A stretch of DNA of 64,000 nt, from positions 361,990-425,989 of the forward strand of contig NZ_JAJISP010000004.1 in assembly GCF_022132145.1 (NCBI RefSeq), given 5' to 3'. Under the pieces are notes generated by a model. The model saw only the letters and a list, made by a program, of their open reading frames with translations, searched no databases and was not told where the DNA came from. This document shows positions 16,233 through 30,242 of this stretch, piece after piece. Within the stretch, counting starts at the first letter, position 1, and each line of letters starts with the position of its first letter. Origin of the DNA: Pseudomonas sp. MMS21 TM103. GTDB lineage: Bacteria; Pseudomonadota; Gammaproteobacteria; Pseudomonadales; Pseudomonadaceae. The position numbers and the translations under genes are program-made.

Positions 16233-17866
16233 GCGTCCATTCCGCTCATCCAGGCCTGTTGGTCGATTTCGATCAGGCTCGGCAACGGCGACTCGCTCGC
16301 CTGGCGCAAGGCCGCGCGCAACCCTTCGACGTCATTCGCCCGCCCCGCCGCACAGCCCAGCGCCTTGGCCGCGGCGACGAAGTCCGGGGTAAAGATATCC
16401 ACACCCACCGGCTCGATGTCGCGGTTGACCATGTACCTCTTGATCTCCTCATAGCCCTGGTTATTCCACAGCAGGACGATGATCGGCGCGCGCGCCTCCA
16501 CCGCGCTGGCCAGTTCGGCCAGGGTGAACTGCAGCCCGCCGTCGCCGATCAGGCACACCACCGGACGCCGCGGCGTGCCTTCGCGGCGGTCGCCCAGCAG
16601 CGCACCTATGGCCGCCGGCAGGGCATAACCGAGGGTGCCGTAGCCGGTCGAGGAGTTGAACCAACGCCGCGGCTGCTCCAGATTCAGGGTCAGGTTGCCG
16701 CTGTAGACCGGCTGGGTCGAGTCACCCACCAGCACGGCGTCCGGCAGCACCTCCAGCACCGTCTGCAGGAAGCATGTCTGCCCGCGCATAGGCGCGTCCC
16801 AGGACGCCTCGAGGGTCTCGCGCAGCTGCGCGGCGCGGGCGCTGCCCCAGTCGTCGCGACGTGCGGCCAAGGCCTGTTCGCCGAGCGCCGCATCCAAGGC
16901 CGCCAGTGCCAGCGCGGAGTCGGCGACAAGCGCCAGCGCCGGCGGGTAATTGCGCACGGCCTGGTCCGGGTCGATGTCGATGCGCAGCAAGGCGCCGGGG
17001 ATCTCGAAGCCGCCGGCGAAGGTCACGTCATAATCGGTTTCGCCCAGCTCGGTACCGACCGCCAGCACCACATCGGCCTCGGCCACCAGTTCACGGGTGG
17101 CCAGGGTCGACTGGGTCGAACCAATCAACAGCGGATGACGCGAGGGCAGCAGGCCCTTGGCATTGATGGTCAGCGCCACCGGTGCCTGCAGCCGCTCGGC
17201 CAGCCGGACCAGCGCCGGCGCCGCGTCGATCGCGCCGCCGCCGGCGAGGATCAGTGGCCGCTGGGCACCAGCCAGCCGGCTGGCCATTTGCGCGATGGCG
17301 ACCGGGCTGGCGCCGGGCCGGGCCAGCTCGATCGGCTGACTGTGCAGCAGCTCGTCGGCCTCCTCGACCAGCACGTCGAGCGGAATCTCGATATGCACCG
17401 GACGCGGCCGTGCGGCCTGGAACACGGCAAAGGCACGCGCCAGCACGGCCGGCAGCTCGGCGGCCGACAGCAAGGTGTGCGAGAAGGCGGAGAAACCCGC
17501 GACCAGATTGCTCTGCGACGGCAGCTCGTGAAGCTTGCCGCGCCCACCGCCGAGCTGGCTGCGCGCCTGCACGCTGGAGATCACCAGCATCGGGATAGAA
17601 TCGGCATAGGCCTGGGCCATGGCCGTGGCGATATTGGTCATGCCGGGGCCGGTGATGATGAAACACACCCCCGGCTTGCCGCTGGTGCGCGCATAGCCAT
17701 CGGCCATAAAGCCGGCACCTTGTTCATGCCGCGGGGTGACGTGCTCGATGGGCGACTGAGCCAGCCCGCGGTACAGCTCGACGGTATGTACGCCGGGGAT
17801 GCCGAAGACCCGCTCGACACCGTAGCGCTCGAGCAACTTCACCAATACTTCGCCACATGTCGCCAT
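16226..17866 (-). CDS. aruI: thiamine-diphosphate enzyme, probable 5-guanidino-2-oxopentanoate decarboxylase
   Basis: ThDP-dependent decarboxylase of 546 residues with the three-domain acetolactate-synthase fold. The N-terminal PYR domain has the catalytic Glu in PRHEQGAGFMADGYART, a central domain follows, and the C-terminal PP domain carries the cofactor motif GDGGLQF...LLWNNQGYEE (GDG to NN). The sequence resembles AruI of the P. aeruginosa arginine transaminase pathway as I recall it (559 residues there). No aminotransferase gene is next to it, so the 2-ketoarginine would have to come from an enzyme encoded elsewhere or from uptake. Divergent from the LysR gene at 18062. Confidence 0.78.
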   Translation of the reverse strand: MATCGEVLVKLLERYGVERVFGIPGVHTVELYRGLAQSPIEHVTPRHEQGAGFMADGYARTSGKPGVCFIITGPGMTNIATAMAQAYADSIPMLVISSVQARSQLGGGRGKLHELPSQSNLVAGFSAFSHTLLSAAELPAVLARAFAVFQAARPRPVHIEIPLDVLVEEADELLHSQPIELARPGASPVAIAQMASRLAGAQRPLILAGGGAIDAAPALVRLAERLQAPVALTINAKGLLPSRHPLLIGSTQSTLATRELVAEADVVLAVGTELGETDYDVTFAGGFEIPGALLRIDIDPDQAVRNYPPALALVADSALALAALDAALGEQALAARRDDWGSARAAQLRETLEASWDAPMRGQTCFLQTVLEVLPDAVLVGDSTQPVYSGNLTLNLEQPRRWFNSSTGYGTLGYALPAAIGALLGDRREGTPRRPVVCLIGDGGLQFTLAELASAVEARAPIIVLLWNNQGYEEIKRYMVNRDIEPVGVDIFTPDFVAAAKALGCAAGRANDVEGLRAALRQASESPLPSLIEIDQQAWMSGMDAC

Positions 17867-18061
17867 GTTGTTTTTTTCCTGTCCAGTAACTGAGGTCTAC
17901 TGCACTCGTCGCATAGCGCGCCCGGGGGATTCGGCGGCCCGTGCGGATGCGGCGCAGATGCGCGAAAGTGCAGGCAAGGTTCAATTTGACCCCCTGCCCA
18001 ACCACCGGACAATGCAAAAATAGTCATACTAGGCATGTTCTCACTGCATAGCTGAGCCCCC

Positions 18062-18961
18062 ATGAAACGGCTTCCACCGCTGCCTTCGCTGCATACCTTC
18101 GTGATCACTGCCCAGTGCTGCAACTTCACCCGTGCGGCCGAACTGCTGCACATCACCCAGGGCGCGGTCAGCCGGCAGATCGCCGGCCTGGAAAGTCACC
18201 TAGGCTACCCGCTGTTCCAGCGCCAGGCGCGCGGCCTGAGCCTGACCGCCCAGGGCCGCGAGCTGTTTCCGCAGATCCAGCAGGCCTTCGCCCTGATTGG
18301 CGAGGCGGTCGAAAAAGTGGGGGCGCGGCGCGAGGCGCTGCGGCTGAAGGCACCGACCTGCGTGATGCGCTGGCTGCTGCCGCGACTGATGCACTGGCAG
18401 GCCGAGCGCCCGGACGTGCCCGTGGAGCTGACGACCACCGTGCAGCACTCGGTGGATTTTCGCAGCGAGGAGTTCGACGCCGCCGTGGTGTTTGGCAGCC
18501 AGCCCGGCCCCGCCCTGGTGGCGCACCACCTGTTCGATGAGCTGCTCACCCCGGTCTGCGCACAGCAACTGCTCAGCGGCCCGCAGCCGCTCAGCCAGCC
18601 GGCCGATCTGGAGCGCCACACCCTGCTGCACCCCACACGCGACCAGCGCGACTGGGAAGCCTGGCTGAAGGCCGCCGGCACCACGGTCAACAGCATCGGC
18701 AAGGGTCAGCATTTCGACACCCTGGATCTCGCCATGACCGTGGCCTCGCAGGGCCTCGGCGTGGCCATCGGCGACTGGTCGCTGATCGGCGAAGACCTGG
18801 AAGCCGGGCGCCTGGCCACCCCCTTCGAGCTGAAAGTGCGCACCGGCGATGCCTATTTCCTGGTCTACCCCGAACGCCCGGCGCCTTCTACCCAGTTAGC
18901 CGAACTGATCGACTGGCTGCTGCTACAGGCCGCGGCGCGTAACACGCGGGCATCGGCCTGA
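18062..18961 (+). CDS. LysR-family transcriptional regulator (GcvA-like)
   Basis: 299-residue LysR regulator. The winged helix-turn-helix at residues 6-65 includes FTRAAELLHITQGAVSRQIAGLESHLG, followed by the linker and a substrate-binding effector domain similar to GcvA (VMRWLLPRLMHWQAERPDV). It diverges from the decarboxylase operon across 195 bp, the classic arrangement for a LysR regulator controlling its neighbour, so it probably regulates the guanidino-catabolism operon in response to a pathway metabolite. Confidence 0.88.
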   Translation: MKRLPPLPSLHTFVITAQCCNFTRAAELLHITQGAVSRQIAGLESHLGYPLFQRQARGLSLTAQGRELFPQIQQAFALIGEAVEKVGARREALRLKAPTCVMRWLLPRLMHWQAERPDVPVELTTTVQHSVDFRSEEFDAAVVFGSQPGPALVAHHLFDELLTPVCAQQLLSGPQPLSQPADLERHTLLHPTRDQRDWEAWLKAAGTTVNSIGKGQHFDTLDLAMTVASQGLGVAIGDWSLIGEDLEAGRLATPFELKVRTGDAYFLVYPERPAPSTQLAELIDWLLLQAAARNTRASA

Positions 18962-19028
18962 ACCTCGAGCCAAGCCCCGCCTCCGACGCAGAATGACCAG
19001 GAGTCGCCATTATTCACGCGCATAGAAA

Positions 19029-19061
19029 AACCCCTGTAACTGAGTGAGAGCTACAGGGGTT
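19029..19061. terminator. intrinsic terminator between lysR and ssb
   Basis: Stem AACCCCTGTA / TACAGGGGTT with a 13-base loop, in the convergent gap. On the minus strand it is followed by TTTTTC, so it mainly ends the ssb transcript; on the plus strand TTCTAATTT follows. Confidence 0.8.
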
Positions 19062-19098
19062 CTAATTTGAAACTTTACAAAAAAGTCTCAGGCATTTC

Positions 19099-19602
19099 TC
19101 AGAACGGGATGTCGTCGTCAAAACTGTCGAAATCCTGCGCCGGCTTGGCCTGCTGCTGCGGGGCCGGACGCGGCGCCTGCTGCTGTTCACGCTGCGGCTC
19201 ACGTTGCGGCGCCTGCTGGCGCTGCTGACGTGGCGCCGAATCGCCACCGGCGTTGTCCGGACGGCCACCGAGCAGCTGCATGGTGCCCTGCATGTCGACG
19301 ACGATCTCGGTGGTATAACGCTTGATGCCGTCTTTTTCCCACTCGCGAGTCTGCAGCTTGCCTTCGATATACACCTGCGAACCCTTGCGCAGGTATTCGC
19401 CGGCGATTTCAGCAACCTTGCCGAACAGCGAGACACGGTGCCACTCGGTTTTCTCGACCTTCTGGCCGGTCTGCTTGTCGGTCCACTGCTCGCTGGTAGC
19501 AAGACTCAGATTGGTCACTGCGTTGCCGCTGGGCAGATAACGCGTTTCCGGATCCTGTCCGCAGGTACCGACCAGAATGACTTTGTTAACCCCACGGGCC
19601 AT
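19099..19602 (-). CDS. ssb: single-stranded DNA-binding protein
   Basis: SSB of 167 residues, protecting ssDNA in replication, repair and recombination. An N-terminal OB fold (about residues 1-110) with [15 protein letters not shown] and [23 protein letters not shown] is followed by a Gln/Pro/Arg-rich disordered linker and the acidic tip DDDIPF that recruits partner proteins. It lies 18 bp downstream of the MFS gene in the same direction, and divergent from uvrA beyond that gene, as in P. aeruginosa. Confidence 0.97.
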   Translation of the reverse strand: MARGVNKVILVGTCGQDPETRYLPSGNAVTNLSLATSEQWTDKQTGQKVEKTEWHRVSLFGKVAEIAGEYLRKGSQVYIEGKLQTREWEKDGIKRYTTEIVVDMQGTMQLLGGRPDNAGGDSAPRQQRQQAPQREPQREQQQAPRPAPQQQAKPAQDFDSFDDDIPF

Positions 19603-19620
19603 AACGTTCTCCTATAGCTG

Positions 19621-21009
19621 TCAGCACGTCGCCGGCGCCGCTTCGATCAGGCGCTCGAGGGACATGCGATCCAATTGTTGGGTATCCACTTTGATATAGA
19701 TGGCCGCTTCATCACGCACCACCACAGCATCCGCCACTCCGGGCACTGCCTGTAAACGCTCGGCCAACCCCACTTCGTGCAATGCCGCGGCTGAAAGCGG
19801 CAAGCGCAGACTGGTGACATAAGGCGGTTCGCGCATAGTAACAGCAAAGACTAGCCAGAGAAGAGCCATGGCGGCGCAACCGAGGAACACCCCCGACAGG
19901 CTGTAATGCTGGAACAGCCAACCGCCGAGAATACCGCCCAGCGCCGCGCCGAGAAACTGACTGGTCGAGTACACCCCCATCGCCGTACCCTTGCCGCCGG
20001 CGGGCGCAACCTTGCTGATCAGTGACGGCAGCGAAGCCTCCAGCAGATTGAACGCGGTGAAAAACACCACGGTGCCCAGTACCAGTGCACGCAGGCTGTT
20101 GCCAAACAGCCAGAAGTACAGCTCACAGGCCAGCAGCACCGCCACCGCGCCAAGTAGCACGCGCTTCATGTGGCGCTTTTTTTCGGCATAGATGATGAAC
20201 GGCACCATGCCGAAGAAACCGATCAGCAGCGCGGTCAGGTAGACCCACCAGTGCTCTTCCTTGGGCAGCCCGCCCTGCTCCACCAGCGCCAGTGGCAAGG
20301 CGATGAAACTGGCCATCAGAATCGCGTGCAGGGCCAGGATGCCGAAGTCCAGACGCAATAGATCGACATGCTTCAAGGTCGGCAACAACGCCTGGCGGGC
20401 GACGCCGGACTCGCGGTGCTGCAGCGGCCCGGCAGCACGCGGCACCACCCCGGCGACGATGACGATGCCGAGCAGAGCCATGGCGGCCGTCGCCAGGAAC
20501 AAGCCGGACAAGCCAAAGGCACGGGTCAGCAGCGGGCCGACCACCATGGCCACGGCGAAGGACAGACCGATGCTCATGCCGATCATGGCCATGGCCTTGG
20601 TGCGGTGCTGTTCTCGGGTCAGATCGGAGAGCAGCGCCATCACCGCAGCGGATATCGCCCCGCCCCCCTGCAGCACACGGCCGGCGATCACACCCCAGAT
20701 CGAGTCGGCATTGGCTGCCAGCAGACTGCCGGCGGCGAAAATCAGCAGCCCGACATAAATCACCGGACGCCGGCCAATACGGTCGGAGAGCATGCCCAGG
20801 GGTATCTGCAGGAATGCCTGGGTCAGGCCATAGGCGCCAATGGCCAGGCCAATCAACGCCGGAGTACTGCCGCGCAACTCCATGCCGTAGGTCGCCAATA
20901 CCGGCAGGACCATGAACATGCCCAGCATGCGGAAGGCAAATACCAGTGCCAGCCCAGCGGCGGCACGGGTTTCACCGCCACTCATGCGCTCGCTGTAGGG
21001 ATCGTGCAT
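19621..21009 (-). CDS. yajR: YajR-like MFS transporter with C-terminal YAM domain
   Basis: Inner-membrane proton-coupled transporter of the major facilitator superfamily, 462 residues. There are about twelve hydrophobic helices, motif A (GMLSDRIGRRPVIYVG) in the loop between helices 2 and 3, and segments very like E. coli YajR (FRMLGMFMVLPVLATYGMEL; KGTAMGVYSTSQFLG; EPPYVTSLRL). After the last helix a soluble tail of about 65 residues (LAERLQAVPGVADAVVVRDEAAIYIKVD) fits the ferredoxin-like YAM domain. Substrate is unknown. The ATG at 21009 was chosen because upstream sequence is not family-like. Probably co-transcribed with ssb. Confidence 0.88.
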   Translation of the reverse strand: MHDPYSERMSGGETRAAAGLALVFAFRMLGMFMVLPVLATYGMELRGSTPALIGLAIGAYGLTQAFLQIPLGMLSDRIGRRPVIYVGLLIFAAGSLLAANADSIWGVIAGRVLQGGGAISAAVMALLSDLTREQHRTKAMAMIGMSIGLSFAVAMVVGPLLTRAFGLSGLFLATAAMALLGIVIVAGVVPRAAGPLQHRESGVARQALLPTLKHVDLLRLDFGILALHAILMASFIALPLALVEQGGLPKEEHWWVYLTALLIGFFGMVPFIIYAEKKRHMKRVLLGAVAVLLACELYFWLFGNSLRALVLGTVVFFTAFNLLEASLPSLISKVAPAGGKGTAMGVYSTSQFLGAALGGILGGWLFQHYSLSGVFLGCAAMALLWLVFAVTMREPPYVTSLRLPLSAAALHEVGLAERLQAVPGVADAVVVRDEAAIYIKVDTQQLDRMSLERLIEAAPATC

Positions 21010-21082
21010 GGAAAGCGCCTTGATGAAATAGGCGGCGATTATAAGGTTTGTTGACGCTCCGCGGCGAGCCGCGTTGCTGTGA

Positions 21083-21207
21083 CAAATGGCACCAGGCAAG
21101 GCCGCGCCCGGCGGGCTTGCGGCATTTACCCCATCCATGGCGATCGCGCAGGATCGCGGGAATGCTGCTCCCTGGCCGAGTCCTGCAACACCGCATGGTG
21201 CCATTTG
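21083..21207. repeat. 125-bp segment with perfect 12-bp terminal inverted repeats
   Basis: CAAATGGCACCA (21083-21094) and its exact reverse complement TGGTGCCATTTG (21196-21207) bound a GC-rich stretch without a gene. I do not see a target-site duplication in the flanking bases. Either a MITE-like element or a widely spaced pair of protein-binding sites. Confidence 0.5.
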
Positions 21208-21309
21208 CAGCACAAGCTCGGCGGCCCCAGCCGCATGGACCTCCGCCGCGGCCAGCTCGATACGTCAACAGCCCCTCGGCACTGCGCGACGCGGCACAGC
21301 CGTCACGCT

Positions 21310-21339
21310 TTGCCGCACCGCGTCACAGGGCCGTATACT
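21310..21339 (+). promoter_or_regulatory. uvrA promoter
   Basis: Sigma-70-type elements TTGCCG (21310-21315), 18-bp spacer, TATACT (21334-21339). The expected transcript start near 21346 gives a leader of about 30 nt to the GTG start. Confidence 0.6.
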
Positions 21340-21375
21340 CACTGGTTTTCCGCCCGCCATGCGAGGCCGCTGTTT

Positions 21376-24240
<2,865 letters not shown>

Positions 24241-24293
24241 GCCAGGGCTTATCCATATAGGAACCGCTCTGCCGTAGCGCCGGCAGCTAACGC

Positions 24294-24758
24294 CTAGATC
24301 TGGGCCTGCAGGTAGTTCTGCAGGCCCAGCTTGTCGATCAAGCCCAACTGGATTTCCAGCCAGTAGGCATGATCCTCCTCGGTGTCCTTGAGCTGGGCCA
24401 GGAGGATGTCGCGGCTCTGATAATCCTGATGCCGTTCACACAGCTCGATGCCTTTGCTCAAGGCCGCGCGCACCTGGTATTCCAGGGCCAGATCGAGCCT
24501 GAGCATCTCCGGCACCGTCTGGCCGAACATGAAGGGATCCGGGGTCATATCCGGCGTGCCTTCGAGAAACAAAATCCGCTTCAACAACGCATCGGCGTGC
24601 TGAGTCTCCTCTTCCATCTCATGGTTGATGCGCTCGTAGAGCTTGCTGAACCCAAAATCCTCGTACAGGCGTGAGTGCACGAAATACTGATCGCGCGCTG
24701 CCAGCTCGCCTTTGAGCAGCATTTTCAAATAATCGATGACTCCGATGTGGCCCTGCAT
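24294..24758 (-). CDS. ftnA: bacterial ferritin FtnA (annotated BfrA in relatives)
   Basis: Iron-storage subunit of 154 residues forming a 24-mer. Ferroxidase ligands are visible: Glu18, Glu51, His54 (EEETQHAD) and the C-terminal EEDHAYWLE. The position equivalent to the haem-binding Met52 of true bacterioferritin is Thr here, agreeing with the finding in P. aeruginosa that the bfrA product is a ferritin without haem. The ATG at 24758 has AAGGA upstream. It lies downstream of katG and faces uvrA. An 11-bp perfect inverted repeat sits in its last codons. Confidence 0.92.
   Translation of the reverse strand: MQGHIGVIDYLKMLLKGELAARDQYFVHSRLYEDFGFSKLYERINHEMEEETQHADALLKRILFLEGTPDMTPDPFMFGQTVPEMLRLDLALEYQVRAALSKGIELCERHQDYQSRDILLAQLKDTEEDHAYWLEIQLGLIDKLGLQNYLQAQI
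24301..24328. repeat. 11-bp perfect inverted repeat in the 3' end of ftnA
   Basis: TGGGCCTGCAG / CTGCAGGCCCA with a six-base loop, beginning a few bases inside the ftnA coding end and 60 bp after the uvrA stop. No T-run follows on either strand. It could slow or end convergent transcripts with Rho or protect 3' ends. Confidence 0.5.
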
Positions 24759-24835
24759 AGCTGGAATCCTTGCTGCTTCCATGGAATGGCCGAATGCTCC
24801 GCTGGCCGTCCACCACGGTCAAGCGAAAAGCACGA

Positions 24836-24854
24836 CGCCTCCACGAGGGAGGCG
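24836..24854 (-). terminator. possible weak terminator after katG
   Basis: Seven-bp stem CGCCTCC / GGAGGCG with a five-base loop, followed on the minus strand by TCGTGCTTTTCG. The T content is modest, so some read-through into ftnA is likely. Confidence 0.38.
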
Positions 24855-24913
24855 CCGCAGGGTTGGTTGGACACAGCCGGTGGGGCGCCCTACGGCGCTC
24901 CACCAGCAACCGG

Positions 24914-27187
<2,274 letters not shown>

Positions 27188-27200
27188 TCATCATCCGCAT

Positions 27201-27227
27201 AAAAAAACGGGCCAACAGGCCCGTTTT
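27201..27227 (-). terminator. intrinsic terminator of the antiporter gene
   Basis: Stem AAAACGGGCC / GGCCCGTTTT with loop AACA, followed on the minus strand by a seven-T run, 16 bp after the stop of the NhaC-family gene. Confidence 0.85.
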
Positions 27228-27242
27228 CTACCTACGCCCCAT

Positions 27243-28622
27243 TCAGGCAATCAGGATAAACCCGACAAAGGCCAAGCCTGCCGCGATCAAGGTATAGGGC
27301 AACTGGGTGATCGCATGACTGATCAGGTTACAACCCGAGCCCTGGGCGGCCAGCACGGTTGAATCGCTATAGAAGCAAGCCTGGCTACCGAAAGCCGAGG
27401 CAGACAGCAGCGCACCGATGGTCAGCGGGATATCTGCCTGCAGCGCATAGGCCAGGGGCATGACGATGGGAATGGTCACGGCAAAGATGCCCCAGGACGA
27501 TCCCGTGGCGAAGGCCAGCACGGCCATTGCCAGAAACACCATGGCCGGCAACATCTGCGGGCTCATATAGGGCTTGAGCGACTCCACCACATATTGCGGC
27601 AGCATCAACTGATCGCACACATCCTTGAAGATAAAAGCCGCGATCACGATACCGATGGCCGGCAGCATGGTCTTGAAGCCATCGATCATCTGATCGAGCA
27701 TTTCGGACAAGGACATCAAGCGCTGAAGCAGGTAGAACGGCACGGTAATGGCCAGGGTAGCCAGCATGCCCATCCATACATCGACATCGAAATAGATGGT
27801 AAAACCAATCAGCATAAGCAGCGGCACGAGGAAGTTGTAAAGCTTGCCGCCCTCCTTGTCCGCCCCTTCGAATTCCGCCTCCAGCGACTTCATCGAGTAG
27901 TTGTGCTCGGCGCTCAGTTCGCCCACGTGCATGGCACCGGCCGAACCGTGACGTGCGGCCATCTCGGCTTTGCGCATGGGACCAAACGCCGGCACCACGC
28001 CGGCAGCAACCAGCAGAACCAGAATCACCGCGAACCAGGCATAGAGCATGTAGGGGATGGCCTGGATATACACGCTGATACCCTGGCCAGTGGCGGCAAT
28101 ATCGTTGCTCTCCAGCAGGCCGCCAAAGAACACCGCCCAGGTCGATAACGGAACCAGCACGCAGATCGGAGCCGCGGTGGAGTCCACCACATAGGCGAGC
28201 ATCTCGCGGGAGATCCTGAAGCGGTCGGTGACCCGTTTCATGGTTTCGCCCACGGTCAGGGCATTGAGGTAGTCATCGACGAAGATCACCACGCCCAGGG
28301 CAAAGGTCATCAGCAGCGAGGATCGTCGTCCCTTGGCCAGCTTCAACGCCGCGCTACCGAAAGCCAGGGCCCCCCCAGTACGCACCAGCAAGGCGATCAG
28401 CGCGCCGAAACTGCCACAGACCAAGATCAACCAGCCGATGGTTTCGTCCTGCATCACCTTGAGGGAAATTTCGGAGAAGTTGCTCAACGTCTCGGCCGGC
28501 GACAGGAGCAGCAGACCGGAGATGGCACCCAGGACCAGGGCCAGGATGGGCCGCCGCAACATGACCGCCAGGATCAATACGACAGCAGGGGGAATCAGAC
28601 TCAGCGCATTAGGTTCGGACAT
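27243..28622 (-). CDS. NhaC-family Na+/H+ antiporter
   Basis: Polytopic inner-membrane protein of 459 residues with about eleven hydrophobic segments. Characteristic features are a conserved FVDDYLNALTVGETMKRVTDRFRIS block with an Asp pair, VDSTAAPICVLVPLSTW, and ATGSSWGIFAVTIPI, all typical of NhaC-like antiporters. A hydrophilic cytoplasmic loop lies around EAEFEGADKEGGKLYN. The ATG at 28622 was chosen over a TTG three codons upstream; neither has a strong ribosome site. Transported ion is inferred (Na+ or an organic anion exchange, as in MleN). It stands alone between katG and the alpha operon, with its own terminator. Confidence 0.82.
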   Translation of the reverse strand: MSEPNALSLIPPAVVLILAVMLRRPILALVLGAISGLLLLSPAETLSNFSEISLKVMQDETIGWLILVCGSFGALIALLVRTGGALAFGSAALKLAKGRRSSLLMTFALGVVIFVDDYLNALTVGETMKRVTDRFRISREMLAYVVDSTAAPICVLVPLSTWAVFFGGLLESNDIAATGQGISVYIQAIPYMLYAWFAVILVLLVAAGVVPAFGPMRKAEMAARHGSAGAMHVGELSAEHNYSMKSLEAEFEGADKEGGKLYNFLVPLLMLIGFTIYFDVDVWMGMLATLAITVPFYLLQRLMSLSEMLDQMIDGFKTMLPAIGIVIAAFIFKDVCDQLMLPQYVVESLKPYMSPQMLPAMVFLAMAVLAFATGSSWGIFAVTIPIVMPLAYALQADIPLTIGALLSASAFGSQACFYSDSTVLAAQGSGCNLISHAITQLPYTLIAAGLAFVGFILIA

Positions 28623-28749
28623 GATGTGCAATTGTTCTTATAGGGGCCGCAAGACGGCGGGATCGGAAGAGTCACGAACCTTACCCGAGCCGGCGCATGC
28701 ACACAATATCAAACACGACGTGCGGAATATTATTCACCATAAAAACAAA

Positions 28750-28773
28750 AAAACCGGGCCAAGGCCCGGTTTT
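28750..28773 (-). terminator. terminator of the alpha operon
   Basis: Perfect stem AAAACCGGGCC / GGCCCGGTTTT with an AA loop and a T-run on the minus strand, 16 bp after the rplQ stop. Confidence 0.88.
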
Positions 28774-28789
28774 TCCTACAACCTACAAC

Positions 28790-29176
28790 TTACTCGGCAG
28801 CTTCTACTGCGCCGCCGACCGGACGGTCAACCAGCTCAACATAAGCCATCGGAGCGTTGTCGCCAGTGCGGAAACCACACTTGAGGATACGCAGATAACC
28901 GCCCTGACGGGTGGCATAACGCTTGCCCAGGTCGTTGAACAACTTACCGACAATGGCTTTCGAACGAGTACGATCGAAGGCCAGACGACGGTTGGCAACG
29001 CTATCTTCTTTAGCCAGAGTAATCAGCGGCTCGGCAACGCGACGCAGCTCTTTGGCTTTCGGCAGAGTAGTTTTGATCAGCTCGTGCTCGAACAGCGACA
29101 CCGCCATGTTCTGGAACATAGCCTTACGGTGTGCGCTTGTGCGGCTAAGGTGACGGCCACTTTTACGATGACGCAT
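28790..29176 (-). CDS. rplQ: 50S ribosomal protein L17
   Basis: Large-subunit protein near the peptide exit tunnel, 128 residues, starting [24 protein letters not shown], the L17 signature. Last gene of the alpha operon, 42 bp after rpoA and followed by a strong terminator. Confidence 0.98.
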   Translation of the reverse strand: MRHRKSGRHLSRTSAHRKAMFQNMAVSLFEHELIKTTLPKAKELRRVAEPLITLAKEDSVANRRLAFDRTRSKAIVGKLFNDLGKRYATRQGGYLRILKCGFRTGDNAPMAYVELVDRPVGGAVEAAE

Positions 29177-29218
29177 GGTTCAATTCCTTACCAAACTGAC
29201 GTTCGGTGATGATGACGA

Positions 29219-30220
29219 TCAGGCAGTCGCCTTATCGTCTTTCTTCAGACTTGCCGGCGGCCAGTTGTCGAGGCGCATACCGAGGGAAAGACCGCGTGAA
29301 GCCAGAACATCCTTGATTTCAGTCAGGGACTTCTTGCCCAAGTTCGGCGTTTTCAACAATTCTACTTCGGTGCGCTGAATCAGGTCGCCGATGTAGTAAA
29401 TGTTCTCTGCCTTGAGGCAGTTTGCCGAACGTACAGTCAGTTCCAGGTCATCAACCGGACGCAACAGGATCGGATCGATCTCGTCTTCCTGCTCGATAAC
29501 CACAGGCTCACTGTCACCCTTGAGGTCGACGAACGCAGCCAACTGCTGTTGCAGAATGGTTGCGGCACGGCGGATAGCCTCTTCAGGATCCAGAGTACCG
29601 TTGGTCTCCAGGTCAATAACCAACTTGTCCAGGTTAGTACGCTGCTCAACACGAGCGTTCTCTACCACGTACGACACACGGCGTACCGGGCTGAACGAAG
29701 CATCCAGCTGCAAGCGACCAATGCTGCGGCTTTCATCTTCATCGCTCTGACGAGCATCAGCCGGCTCATAGCCGCGACCACGAGCTACGGTGAGCCTCAT
29801 GTTCAGCGCGCCAGTGGAAGCCATGTTGGCGATCACGTGGTCGCCATTGACGATTTCGACATCATGATCCAGCTGAATATCGGCAGCGGTAACTACACCC
29901 GAGCCCTTCTTCGCCAGAGTCAGCGTCACTTCGTCGCGGCCGTGCAACTTGATAGCCAAGCCTTTCAGGTTAAGCAGGATTTCAATGACATCTTCCTGAA
30001 TACCTTCAATGGCGCTGTACTCATGGAGTACACCGTCAATCTCGGCCTCGACTACTGCACAGCCAGGCATGGAGGACAACAGGATGCGACGCAGCGCGTT
30101 GCCCAAGGTGTGTCCAAAGCCACGCTCGAGAGGCTCGAGTGTGATCTTGGCGCGGGTCGGACTGACCACCTGCACATCGATATGGCGGGGGGTCAGGAAC
30201 TCATTTACCGAAATCTGCAT
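29219..30220 (-). CDS. rpoA: RNA polymerase alpha subunit
   Basis: Alpha subunit of RNA polymerase, 333 residues. The N-terminal dimerisation domain ([26 protein letters not shown] near residue 30) is joined by a flexible linker at about 235-250 to the C-terminal domain that contacts UP elements and activators ([40 protein letters not shown]). Located between rpsD (22 bp upstream) and rplQ, the usual alpha-operon place. Confidence 0.99.
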   Translation of the reverse strand: MQISVNEFLTPRHIDVQVVSPTRAKITLEPLERGFGHTLGNALRRILLSSMPGCAVVEAEIDGVLHEYSAIEGIQEDVIEILLNLKGLAIKLHGRDEVTLTLAKKGSGVVTAADIQLDHDVEIVNGDHVIANMASTGALNMRLTVARGRGYEPADARQSDEDESRSIGRLQLDASFSPVRRVSYVVENARVEQRTNLDKLVIDLETNGTLDPEEAIRRAATILQQQLAAFVDLKGDSEPVVIEQEDEIDPILLRPVDDLELTVRSANCLKAENIYYIGDLIQRTEVELLKTPNLGKKSLTEIKDVLASRGLSLGMRLDNWPPASLKKDDKATA

Positions 30221-30242
30221 GGATGCACCTATTTTCTAGCCC

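Larger units (their letters stand above)
21010..21375. other. divergent intergenic region, yajR / uvrA
   Basis: 366-bp gap. It holds a 125-bp segment bounded by 12-bp inverted repeats (21083-21207) and the uvrA promoter (21310-21339), both listed separately. No LexA box of the CTG-N10-CAG kind stands out. Confidence 0.6.

Noticed and set aside
16259..17893. 544-codon plus-strand frame opposite the decarboxylase gene
   Set aside because: Shadow of the AruI-like gene, rich in Arg/Gln/Gly/His with no domain pattern.
21330..21345. possible LexA box at the uvrA promoter
   Set aside because: Only one half resembles the consensus (CCGTATA); the second half lacks ACAG, and the TATA part is explained by the -10.
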